Below, one piece after another: positions 1 to 6,888 of a stretch of 20,222 bases of DNA. Source of the DNA: Phycisphaerae bacterium (GTDB taxonomy: Bacteria > Planctomycetota > Phycisphaerae > UBA1845 > PWPN01). The stretch lies in assembly GCA_035384605.1 (NCBI GenBank), contig DAOOIV010000095.1, positions 1 through 20,222 of the forward strand, written 5' to 3'. How positions within the stretch are numbered: position 1 is the first letter of the stretch; every line of letters begins with the position of its first letter. Made by a program: the position numbers and the translations under genes. The notes under the pieces are model-generated. The model did not search any database. It saw only the letters and a program-made list of their open reading frames with translations, and was not told where the DNA came from.

Positions 1-1362
1 AAGTTCCGTGGCGAGGAAAGGGCCAAGAGCGGGATCCTGCGCACTCGTGAGTTTCTGATGAAGGACGCCTACTCGTTCGACGTCGACCTGGCGGGGCTGG
101 ATGCCAGCTATCGCAGAATGTACGACGCCTACTGTCGCATCTTCAAGCGGTGCGGTCTGCCGTACCTGGCGGTTGAGGCCGAGTCCGGCCCGATCGGGGG
201 GGATGCCTCACACGAGTTCATGGTGCTGACCGACGCCGGCGAGGATTTCGTGGCCATCAGCGAAGACGGGTCTTATGCGGCCAACATCGAGCGTGCCGCC
301 CGCGCGGTGCCACCGCTGCCGGGCGACCCGGCCCCCGGGGACATGAAAAGCCTTGAGACGGTTCATACGCCGGGCTGCCCGGGCATCGAGGACGTATGCA
401 GGTTTCTTGGGGTCCAATCATCACAGATGATTAAGACGTTGGTGTACCGTTTCGAACCCTCCTCGTCGGAAGCGAAGGCCGGGGCCGGTTACGTCATCAT
501 CTGCGTACGCGGCGACCACGACGTCAATGAGAATAAGGCCAAGCGGCTCTGCCCGGGCGGGACCCTGACGATGGGCGAGATCGCCCGGGCCGAGCAGGAC
601 GGTTTCGCCATCGGGTACGTCGGACCGCACGTTGTCAACCAAAAGGACTGCACGCTGATCATTGATCCGGACGCGAGAGCGCTGGTCAATGCGGTGACCG
701 GGGCCAACAAGAAGGACCATCATGTGACGGGCTTCAACTGGGTCCGAGACGTAGCGGCCGAGAAGCTGAGTGCAGCGATCGTGGCCGACGTCCGTAACGT
801 GGTCGAGGGGGACATTGCGCCCAACGGCAGCGGGTCGAGGATGTTGTTCCGGAAGGCCATCGAAGTAGGCCACGTGTTCAAGCTGGGGACGAAGTATTCG
901 GCCAGCATGGGGGCGACCTTTCTGGACGAGAACGGCAAGGCCCGCGAGTTCATCATGGGCTGTTACGGGATCGGCGTGAACCGGATCATGGCCGCGGCGA
1001 TCGAGGCTCACCATGACGCCGACGGCATTTGCTGGCCCATGAGCATCGCTCCGTTCGAGGTGCTGATCGTCGCTCTCGACACCCGAGAAGAAGGCGTGAT
1101 GTCCGCGGCTCGCAGAATTCACGACCGACTTGCGGAAGAAGGTATGGACGTCCTGCTGGACGACCGGGACGCACGGCCGGGGTTCAAGTTCAAAGACGCG
1201 GACCTGATCGGGATCCCCATTCGCGTCACCGTGGGCAAGAAGGGCCTGACGGAGGGCGTGGTGGAAGTGAAGATGCGGGACAGCAAGGAGATGGTGAAGC
1301 TGACACCGGAGGCGGCTGTTGCCGAGGTAATGAACTGGGTTAAGGAGGCTAAAGTACTCTAA
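1..1362 (+). CDS. proS: Prolyl-tRNA synthetase, bacterial type with editing insertion, 5' end missing
   Basis: Cytoplasmic class II enzyme that charges tRNA-Pro with proline. The reading frame is open from base 1, so about 453 C-terminal residues are present and the N-terminus lies outside the window. Seen: motif-2 region ending REFLMKDAYSFD; an INS/YbaK-type editing domain with SSQMIKTLVYRF, which hydrolyses mischarged Ala-tRNA; motif 3 as GCYGIGVNRIMAAAIEAHHD followed by GICWP; and the anticodon-binding domain with DDRDARPGFKFKDADLIGIP. This order is that of the long bacterial ProRS. It ends in tandem stops TAA TAG and converges on the dnaE2-type gene with a 24-base gap in which I see no clear terminator. 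Identification is secure; only the start is unknown. Confidence 0.97.
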   Translation, partial: KFRGEERAKSGILRTREFLMKDAYSFDVDLAGLDASYRRMYDAYCRIFKRCGLPYLAVEAESGPIGGDASHEFMVLTDAGEDFVAISEDGSYAANIERAARAVPPLPGDPAPGDMKSLETVHTPGCPGIEDVCRFLGVQSSQMIKTLVYRFEPSSSEAKAGAGYVIICVRGDHDVNENKAKRLCPGGTLTMGEIARAEQDGFAIGYVGPHVVNQKDCTLIIDPDARALVNAVTGANKKDHHVTGFNWVRDVAAEKLSAAIVADVRNVVEGDIAPNGSGSRMLFRKAIEVGHVFKLGTKYSASMGATFLDENGKAREFIMGCYGIGVNRIMAAAIEAHHDADGICWPMSIAPFEVLIVALDTREEGVMSAARRIHDRLAEEGMDVLLDDRDARPGFKFKDADLIGIPIRVTVGKKGLTEGVVEVKMRDSKEMVKLTPEAAVAEVMNWVKEAKVL

Positions 1363-1386
1363 TAGCTCTTATTTGGTGTCCAGCTT

Positions 1387-4300
1387 TCAGATCATGGCGG
1401 GCACCTGGACTCGTTCTGCTCGCAAGGTAAGACCTCGTTTGTTTTCGAACATCTCGACTACGCCGTCCACCGCCAGGATCGGGTTGGCGGCCGTCAGATG
1501 GCCGAAACGACGGTAAGTGTTCGGGAACAAGCACGTTTCCACGAATCCGGTCCGGTCGGCGAGGGTCACGAACTTCATCAGATCACCCGTATTGGTGCGG
1601 TTAACGCGGTCGGCGACCATCAAGCCGCAAACCGAGACGCGACGGCCGGTATGCTCGTTCAATTCCGAGACCGGGACATATCGCGACCAGTCGATTGTTC
1701 TGCCCTTGTCGTCGCGGCTCAAATACGTGATGGGATCGATTGTGATCGGGAAGCCGAGCAAGTCCATCTCGCGTCTGGCCACCTGCCAGGCATCGGGACA
1801 GTCCAGATCCACCGGCGGGGTCTGGTCATCCTTCTCGGGTTGCGTCTTCCACAGCGTGCCGCCGTGTTCGTGCCCCATTCCTTGCAGCCGTCTCAATCGC
1901 CAGAACAACATCGGTCGCGAAATGCCGAACACGTCCAGCGCCCCGCTGTCCAGCAACAGCCGCCCCTCCGACTCCGTTGGTCGGCAGCGCCGCACGAAAT
2001 CGTCCACGCTTTCGAAGGGCCCCTTTTCGCGTTCATCGAGATATCGTTCGAGGAATGCCTGCGACAATTCCTGGATGTGAGTGACGGGGACGCGGATCAT
2101 TAACCGAAATGAATGGTCCGCGGGCGCGGACCCTACAGGGTCGGCACCACGGGGATAAACCCCTCTTGTCGGGCCGGCAGGATTATCCGTACCCTTCCGG
2201 TGAATCCCATCTTGTTTTTCACTCGCACGATTTGAGAAGATAGCCCAGGTCATGGCACCTCGTGGATTATCCTGCCGGTCTTCGGGACCGTGCCCCGTTG
2301 GAAGAAAAGGAAGACCACGGGGATAAACCCCTCTTATCGAGCCGGCGGGATTATCCGGCCGGTCTTCGGGACCGTACCCCGTTGGAAGAAAAGGAAGACC
2401 ACGGGGATAAACCCCTCTTGTCGAGCCGGCAGGATTATCCGGCCGGTCTTCGGGACCGTACCCCGTTGGAAGAAAAGGAAGACCACGGGGATAAACCCCG
2501 TGGCTCGTCAAGGCGGGGCGGCTTTCATTCGAATTCGGTCCCTCACCGCCGGCGCGATGGGGTACCTGGACGTGTTCCACGCTGAAACGCTTGCGTGAGC
2601 GATTGACGCATGGGGGGAGGAAACCGACGCCGAGGCGGAGGGCCTCCATGACGTAGAGGATCTGGGGGAGGGTGGGCGAATGGGCATAGAAGCCGCGGTA
2701 GTTCGACAGGACCGCCGCCAGGTAATGGGCCGGCCAACGGCGTTTGAGCCAGGCGCCTTGGAAAGCCTCGACCGCGTACTCGGCCGAGTGGGCCTTGTTG
2801 AACATGAAGCCGCGGAAGCCCTCGATCATGGCCCAGACTTCGTTGATCTCCGCCTCGCTTCGGCCTTGCAACCGGGCGGCTTCGCGAAACTCGCCTTCCA
2901 TTCGGCGGATCATCGGGAGATTTTCCTTGTTGAGCGCCCGGCGCAGGACGTCAGCCCGGCCGAGGTTCATGCCGGCGAACTCGACGGCCGCCTGGAGGAT
3001 GTGCTCCTCAAAGATCATCAGGCCGTAGGTGCCTGCCAGGACGGAAGTTAGGGCTGGATGCACCTGTCCGGGCGGTTCCAGCTGCTGATAGCGACGACAG
3101 AATGCCTCTTTTTTACCTTGATTGGCTGCTCCGGGACGGATGATGGCCACGATGGCCGTCAGGCAGTCGATGTCGCGGCAGTTGGACTGGACCAGCAGGC
3201 TGGTCATGGCCGGGGACTCGATGTGATGCACGCCGCGGGCATCGCCGCGAGCGATCATGTCCCATGTTTGGCCTTCCGAGTAATCGACATCCTGTTCGAG
3301 GTCGACCGTAATTCCTTCCGTGCGATGCACCTCATCCACCGTATCGCGCAGGACCGACAGGCCGGCCTGGCCGAGCAGATCGATCTTGATGAAGCCCAGT
3401 TCCTCGATCGCGTCCATGTCGTATTGGGCCACCAGTGGGCCTTTCGGCGACCGCTGCACGGGCACGAGGTCGGTCAGCGGTTCGGGCGAAACGACCAGGC
3501 CGCACGGGTGCATCGACCAGTGGCGCGGCAGGCCCTCGAAGAGTCCGGCCACCCGCAGGATCGAGGGAAGCGGTTCTTCCTCCAGCGACAGCCGGCGGGC
3601 TTCCGGAGAGGCCGGAATGGCCCTGGCCAAGTCGTCCGCCGAGGTGTGCGGCACATATCGTGTGATTTCGTGTACCTCGTGAGGCGGCAGGCCAAGCACT
3701 TTGCCCAGTTCCGCCACCACCGCGCGGCCGTGGAACCTGTTCGGCGAACCGATCATCGCCACACGGTCGTAGCCCCATCGCTCGTACACCCATCGCACCA
3801 CCTCATCCCGGCGGTCCCAGGGCAGATCGAGGTCGATATCCGCCATTTTGCTGAATCTGGCCCGCTCGGGATTGAGGAAGCGGTCGAACGGCAGGTCGAA
3901 TCGGAACGGGCAGGCATGGCTGACACCCAGCGAGTAGCAGACCAGCGAATCGGCCGCGGAGCCGCGAGCCAGTACTGCGATTCCCCAGCTTCGGCAGTAT
4001 TCGACGATCTCGTGAAAGACCAGGAAGTATTCGGCGTAGTGCACCTGCTCGATGACGGTCAGCTCGCGGTCGAGCCGCTCGAGGGCTTCCGCGAGCGTCG
4101 GGCGTTTTCCGCCGATTCCCTTCTGCTGCGGCTGTTCGACGTAACGACGACGACAGCCGGCGACGCACAAATCGCGGAGATGTTGGGCCGCGGACCGGCG
4201 GTCGGAAGACTCGAAAGGCGGGAAGCGATTCTGCGACAGATCGATGGTCATATTGCATCGCTCAGCCACCTTCATCGTGTTGGCCAGGGCGTCGGGGCGG

Positions 4301-5208
4301 CGATGGAAGAGGTGTTTCATTTCGGACGGCGTCCGCAGATGCCACGTACCTTGTGGTTTGTCGGGGTGCGGTTCGTCAAGGAGCGTCAGTGTGCCGATTG
4401 ACGCCAGTGCCCGCAGGGCCGGCATGTGCCAGCGTTTCAGACATCGCGACTCACAGCTTGCAAGTACGGGAATACCCAGTTCATCAGCGATACGTGCCCG
4501 TCGGCGGGCGACCAGAACGTCATCCGGTCCGTGTACCGCCAATTCCACATAGAGTTGCCCCTCAAACGCATCCCGCAGGATCGGGGTATACCACGGGGAT
4601 AAACCCCGTGGCTCGTTCCACTGTCCCAGAAGGCAGATCAGGCCCTCGGCATGTTCGCATAGATCCTGCAAATCGAGGGGTGTTTCACGTAGATGATGCA
4701 GCGAGATCAGACGACAGAGGTTGCCGTAGCCGGTCGGGTTCTCGGCCAGCAGTGTGACGGTGATTCTCTCGGCGGTATGGTCCGCGGGCGCGGACCTTAC
4801 ATGCTGAATGTTGAATGTTGAATGGTGAATGGTGAATGGTGAACGGTGAACGATCGTATGGTCCGCGGGCGCGGACCTTACTTGGTTTTCAGAGCCACGG
4901 GGATAAACCCCTCTTGACGAGGCGGCAGGTTCATGCTGCCGGTTTTCGCGATCATTCACCGTCGGAAGGGAAGGAAGGCCACGGGGATCAACCCCGTGGC
5001 TCGTCAAGGTCAGTTCCGCTCCGAAGATCGGTTTGACGCCTGCGCGCTGACAGGCTTTCTGGAACTCGACGGCGGCATAGAGGCCGTTGAGATCCGTAAG
5101 CGCGATGGCAGGGATGCCATGCTCGGCTGCAAAAGCCGCCAACTCCTCCGGTCGTGTCAGTGACGAGCCGAAGGAATAGGATGAGCGGTTGTGGAGGGGG
5201 ATGGGCAT
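1387..5208 (-). CDS. dnaE2: DnaE2/ImuC-type DNA polymerase III alpha with three in-frame repeat insertions
   Basis: C-family polymerase of the error-prone type, expected to copy damaged DNA with the Y-family enzyme encoded just upstream. Start taken at the ATG giving MPIPLHNRSSYSF, 13 bases after the dinB stop; the frame is open further upstream but only within dinB. 1273 residues. PHP domain at the N-terminus (ALTDLNGLYAAVEF); palm with the acidic run at D457, D459 and D461 (ADIDLDLPW) and D610 (GFIKIDLLGQ), so catalysis looks intact; helix-hairpin-helix region near 1035-1090; OB fold near 1170-1230 (VSVCGLMVADRVNRTNTGD). Family members are usually about 1050 residues. The excess is three repeat-derived insertions at about residues 65-145, 198-207 and 897-1032, all leaving the frame open. 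The PHP metal ligands are incomplete, as is usual for DnaE2. DnaE2 rather than DnaE1 is inferred from context and length without inserts. Confidence 0.9.
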   Translation of the reverse strand: MPIPLHNRSSYSFGSSLTRPEELAAFAAEHGIPAIALTDLNGLYAAVEFQKACQRAGVKPIFGAELTLTSHGVDPRGLPSLPTVNDRENRQHEPAASSRGVYPRGSENQVRSAPADHTIVHRSPFTIHHSTFNIQHVRSAPADHTAERITVTLLAENPTGYGNLCRLISLHHLRETPLDLQDLCEHAEGLICLLGQWNEPRGLSPWYTPILRDAFEGQLYVELAVHGPDDVLVARRRARIADELGIPVLASCESRCLKRWHMPALRALASIGTLTLLDEPHPDKPQGTWHLRTPSEMKHLFHRRPDALANTMKVAERCNMTIDLSQNRFPPFESSDRRSAAQHLRDLCVAGCRRRYVEQPQQKGIGGKRPTLAEALERLDRELTVIEQVHYAEYFLVFHEIVEYCRSWGIAVLARGSAADSLVCYSLGVSHACPFRFDLPFDRFLNPERARFSKMADIDLDLPWDRRDEVVRWVYERWGYDRVAMIGSPNRFHGRAVVAELGKVLGLPPHEVHEITRYVPHTSADDLARAIPASPEARRLSLEEEPLPSILRVAGLFEGLPRHWSMHPCGLVVSPEPLTDLVPVQRSPKGPLVAQYDMDAIEELGFIKIDLLGQAGLSVLRDTVDEVHRTEGITVDLEQDVDYSEGQTWDMIARGDARGVHHIESPAMTSLLVQSNCRDIDCLTAIVAIIRPGAANQGKKEAFCRRYQQLEPPGQVHPALTSVLAGTYGLMIFEEHILQAAVEFAGMNLGRADVLRRALNKENLPMIRRMEGEFREAARLQGRSEAEINEVWAMIEGFRGFMFNKAHSAEYAVEAFQGAWLKRRWPAHYLAAVLSNYRGFYAHSPTLPQILYVMEALRLGVGFLPPCVNRSRKRFSVEHVQVPHRAGGEGPNSNESRPALTSHGVYPRGLPFLPTGYGPEDRPDNPAGSTRGVYPRGLPFLPTGYGPEDRPDNPAGSIRGVYPRGLPFLPTGHGPEDRQDNPRGAMTWAIFSNRASEKQDGIHRKGTDNPAGPTRGVYPRGADPVGSAPADHSFRLMIRVPVTHIQELSQAFLERYLDEREKGPFESVDDFVRRCRPTESEGRLLLDSGALDVFGISRPMLFWRLRRLQGMGHEHGGTLWKTQPEKDDQTPPVDLDCPDAWQVARREMDLLGFPITIDPITYLSRDDKGRTIDWSRYVPVSELNEHTGRRVSVCGLMVADRVNRTNTGDLMKFVTLADRTGFVETCLFPNTYRRFGHLTAANPILAVDGVVEMFENKRGLTLRAERVQVPAMI
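2115..2513 (-). repeat. Insertion 3 in dnaE2: hairpin plus tandem 84-bp repeat array
   Basis: The segment starts with an 18-base hairpin at 2115-2132 (arms GGTCCGC and GCGGACC, loop GGGC). An array follows in which CCACGGGGATAAACCCC recurs at 2147, 2315, 2399 and 2483; spacings are 168, 84 and 84. The 2231 position keeps the register but is diverged in its first half, and about 2197-2262 looks replaced. The last copy completes a palindrome at 2483-2503 (arms CCACGGGG and CCCCGTGG, five-base loop) followed by CTCGTCAAGG. Each unit also holds a GGTC-TTCGG-GACC stem-loop. 84 is 28 codons, so every frame survives copy-number change. In dnaE2 it is translated as units beginning RGVYPRGLPFLPTG. Confidence 0.9.
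4591..4611 (-). repeat. Insertion 2 in dnaE2: solitary palindrome
   Basis: One copy of the palindrome that ends the other two insertions: arms CCACGGGG and CCCCGTGG around ATAAA, followed by CTCGT. It lies alone within dnaE2 and encodes EPRGLSPWY, a different frame of the same DNA from the one used in insertions 1 and 3, where it reads SHGVYPRG. Confidence 0.85.
4779..5009 (-). repeat. Insertion 1 in dnaE2 (PHP domain): composite hairpin, heptamer and 84-bp repeat element
   Basis: In order: a GGTCCGC-GGGC-GCGGACC hairpin at 4779-4796; a run of heptamers; a second identical hairpin at 4860-4877; CCACGGGGATAAACCCC at 4895; and, exactly 84 bases later at 4979-4999, a complete palindrome (one base differs in the loop: ATCAA) followed by CTCGTCAAGG. 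The layout hairpin, 84-mer, palindrome, CTCGTCAAGG is the same as in insertion 3. It interrupts the PHP domain between FGAELTL and the expected continuation ITVTLLAENPTGYGNL, adding about 80 codons with no stop. Confidence 0.9.
4804..4854. repeat. Heptamer tandem repeat (NTGAANG) inside dnaE2
   Basis: Seven consecutive 7-base units from 4806 (GAATGTT twice, GAATGGT three times, GAACGGT, GAACGAT), beginning CTGAATG if read from 4804. It lies between the two identical hairpins of insertion 1. Because 7 and 3 share no factor, seven units (49 bases) keep frame only with the flanking bases, yet the gene remains open through them. Confidence 0.85.
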
Positions 5209-5221
5209 AGCGATCCGCCAT

Positions 5222-6442
5222 TCATTCCAAACCGGCAAGACAACCTGCTGTAAGCATGTCCTTGCTGACTGCTGAATGCTGATCGCTGACCGCTTCCCAA
5301 TCATGTTTCCTCATCATCGCTTTTGTTCCGAATCGTTCGCGAATCGCCTGGCAGGCGATGGCCAGGTTGCGTTGTTTCTGTTTCGCGCCGAACAGGTCCA
5401 TCTGGCTGAACCCGCTGTAGATGTTCGAGAGCTTTACCTGGACCATGCGGATGCGGACCCGGCGATCCCACAGCCGGTCAAGCAACTTTGACAGCAACGG
5501 GTAGACCTGCATTTCCACATCCGTGGGCTCGGGGAGACTCATCTGGCCCTGGTGCTCGTCCATGTCGGTGTAGCGGATTTTGACGGTGACCGTGCGGGCT
5601 TGTTTACCGTCGGCCCGAAGGCGGAGAAAAGCCTCGTCCGCCAGCCGACACAGGGCGGCCAAGACCTGGTTTGGGTTCGTTTTGTCTTCCGGGAATGTCT
5701 CCTGGTGGCCGTACGAAAAAGCGTCAGGGCGGGTTAGCTCGACTGGGCGAGGGTCGATATTGCGGGCGAAATCGCGAATCTGATGGGCTGCCGAACCGAC
5801 CAATTCGGTCAGCCAGTCCAATGGCATTTCGGCTACTTGGCCGATCCGGAGGATCCCTGCGGACTCAAACAATCTAGCTCCAACCTCGCCGATTCCGGGC
5901 AACCATTTGACCGCAAGTGGTTGCAGGAACGATAGTTCCGTCGACTCGTCAGGCGGGATGACGGTCAGGCCGTTGGGTTTGTTTAGTTTACTGGCTATCT
6001 GGCTGATCAGTTTGGTCCGGGCCACGCCACGGGAAATCGTCACCTTCAGCCAGTCGCGGACGTCGCGTCCGAATTTATCCGCCACCTCTGCCGGCTCGCG
6101 TTTGCGGCAGGCAGGGGTACCGGTCAAATCCAGATAGCCCTCATCAATGCCCTGCTTTTCGACGATGGGGGTGATCTCCTCGGCCATGCCGAAGATGTTT
6201 TCCGAGAATTGCTCGTATAGTTCGAACCGCACTGGCAGGACGATGAGTTTCGGGCACAGCCGTCTGGCCTGGCTCATGGGCATGGGGGTGCGGACGCCGT
6301 ATTGCCGGGCTTCATAGCTGGCGGAGGCGACGATTCCGCGGTGGAGCCCCCCTACCGCCACGGGGCGGCCACGGAGGCGGTTGTCGGCCGCTTGTTCAAC
6401 GGAGGCGAAGAAGGCGTCGGCGTCGAAATGGAGAAGGAACAT
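5222..6442 (-). CDS. dinB: Y-family translesion DNA polymerase (DinB/UmuC type)
   Basis: Translesion polymerase that inserts nucleotides opposite damaged bases. The start MFLLHFDADAFFASVEQ is the canonical family N-terminus. Metal-binding acids are D7 in the first motif and D100/E101 in GIDEGYLDLT, so unlike ImuB it should be catalytically active; F12 is the likely steric gate. The thumb region contains LPGIGEVGARLFESAG, a helix-hairpin-helix. Near the C-terminus QMDLF (from residue 347) fits a sliding-clamp-binding motif, closer to the QLNLF of UmuC than to DinB tails. The last ~20 residues after HDWEAV are encoded partly by CTGANNN heptamers and look like an added tail. No Shine-Dalgarno is visible: the start lies two bases from a cassette end. 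With a UmuD-like partner upstream, umuC would be an equally fair name. Confidence 0.93.
   Translation of the reverse strand: MFLLHFDADAFFASVEQAADNRLRGRPVAVGGLHRGIVASASYEARQYGVRTPMPMSQARRLCPKLIVLPVRFELYEQFSENIFGMAEEITPIVEKQGIDEGYLDLTGTPACRKREPAEVADKFGRDVRDWLKVTISRGVARTKLISQIASKLNKPNGLTVIPPDESTELSFLQPLAVKWLPGIGEVGARLFESAGILRIGQVAEMPLDWLTELVGSAAHQIRDFARNIDPRPVELTRPDAFSYGHQETFPEDKTNPNQVLAALCRLADEAFLRLRADGKQARTVTVKIRYTDMDEHQGQMSLPEPTDVEMQVYPLLSKLLDRLWDRRVRIRMVQVKLSNIYSGFSQMDLFGAKQKQRNLAIACQAIRERFGTKAMMRKHDWEAVSDQHSAVSKDMLTAGCLAGLE
5265..5292. repeat. CTGANNN heptamer tract at the 3' end of dinB
   Basis: Four consecutive heptamers CTGACTG, CTGAATG, CTGATCG, CTGACCG. They fall inside the last codons of dinB, 57 bases upstream of the dnaE2 start, and encode part of the SDQHSAVSKDM tail. 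Confidence 0.8.
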
Positions 6443-6448
6443 GAGTGT

Positions 6449-6483
6449 TCAGTTATCAGTTTTCAGTTGTCAGGGCTCAGTTT
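6449..6483. repeat. Left heptamer end of the cassette
   Basis: Five consecutive heptamers TCAGTTA, TCAGTTT, TCAGTTG, TCAGGGC, TCAGTTT. The last overlaps the 3' end of the four-helix-bundle gene and supplies its stop. Confidence 0.85.
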
Positions 6484-6836
6484 TTCGCTTTGACCTTCTG
6501 AATCAACGATGTGAGCATCCGTTTGACTTCGGCCAAGTCGGTGGCCAACTGTTTATATCTATCGATAGCAAGCATGCCGAGGTCTCGCGCGAGAAGCAGA
6601 TGATATTCCAGCTCACAAGCCGAGCCCATCGCAATGTGCATGAAATGACTCAATTCCGAGTTTGTTTGCCTTCCACAACCTTCGGCGATGTTGGCACAGG
6701 TGGATATGGCGCTTCGCCGCATCTGGTTCGTCAGGGCAAATATCTCCTCTTTCGGAAAGCGCCTCGTATCGCGGTATACGGCCAACACCAACTGGTGCCC
6801 TTTTTGCCACACCTGCAGTTTTCGAAAATCCTGCAT
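6477..6836 (-). CDS. Four-helix-bundle protein of the 23S rRNA IVP / S23 family
   Basis: 119 residues matching the small all-helical family (TIGR02436 type) first known from open frames in 23S rRNA intervening sequences and related to the Avd accessory proteins of diversity-generating retroelements. Typical signatures in order: FRKLQVWQKGHQLVLAVY, FPKEEIFALTNQMRRSAIS, NIAEGCGR and a final helix from about residue 85. Full length for the family. Start chosen by a strong Shine-Dalgarno (AAAGGAG, five bases before ATG). Its function is not established; pentameric assembly and nucleic-acid binding are known only for Avd. It interrupts an otherwise tightly packed umuD-dinB-dnaE2 operon and lies wholly within an inverted-repeat cassette, so it is probably an acquired passenger. 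I see no reverse transcriptase or variable repeat nearby. Confidence 0.88.
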   Translation of the reverse strand: MQDFRKLQVWQKGHQLVLAVYRDTRRFPKEEIFALTNQMRRSAISTCANIAEGCGRQTNSELSHFMHIAMGSACELEYHLLLARDLGMLAIDRYKQLATDLAEVKRMLTSLIQKVKAKN

Positions 6837-6857
6837 GATTTCTCCTTTGTCTTCGCA

Positions 6858-6888
6858 CTGACAACTGAAAACTGACGACTGATCACTG
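6858..6888. repeat. Right heptamer end of the cassette
   Basis: Heptamers CTGACAA, CTGAAAA, CTGACGA, CTGATCA followed by CTG, the inverted counterpart of the tract at 6449-6483. It overlaps the end of the UmuD-like gene. Confidence 0.85.

Larger units (their letters stand above)
6444..6887. mobile_element. 444-bp cassette with ~30-bp terminal inverted repeats carrying the four-helix-bundle gene
   Basis: The left end 6444-6473 and the reverse complement of the right end 6858-6887 agree at 27 of 30 positions; the shared inner core is TCAGTTTTCAGTTGTCAG. Both ends consist of 7-base TCAGNNN/CTGANNN units. The left end stops two bases from the dinB start codon, and the right end supplies the umuD stop codon (TGA at 6885-6883). 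The only gene inside is the IVP-like gene, whose own TGA stop also falls in a heptamer. I see no target duplication. Calling it mobile is inference; no transposase is present, so any movement would be in trans. Confidence 0.65.

Noticed and set aside
2147..2503. CRISPR-like regular spacing of a short palindromic repeat
   Set aside because: The intervening 67 bases are nearly the same in each unit, so there are no distinct spacers; it is a plain 84-base tandem repeat inside a coding gene, with no cas genes nearby.
2262..2598. Two overlapping plus-strand open frames reading DHGDKPLLSS-type repeats
   Set aside because: They exist because an 84-base unit without stops is open in several frames. 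The surrounding dnaE2 frame on the minus strand is conserved and extends far beyond.
3058..4401. 447-codon plus-strand open frame
   Set aside because: It lies wholly opposite the conserved polymerase domain of dnaE2 and its translation resembles no family; it is an antisense shadow in GC-rich DNA.
6477..6836. Diversity-generating retroelement with Avd-like accessory gene
   Set aside because: No reverse transcriptase, template repeat or adenine-variable repeat is visible around the gene; only the protein family is related.
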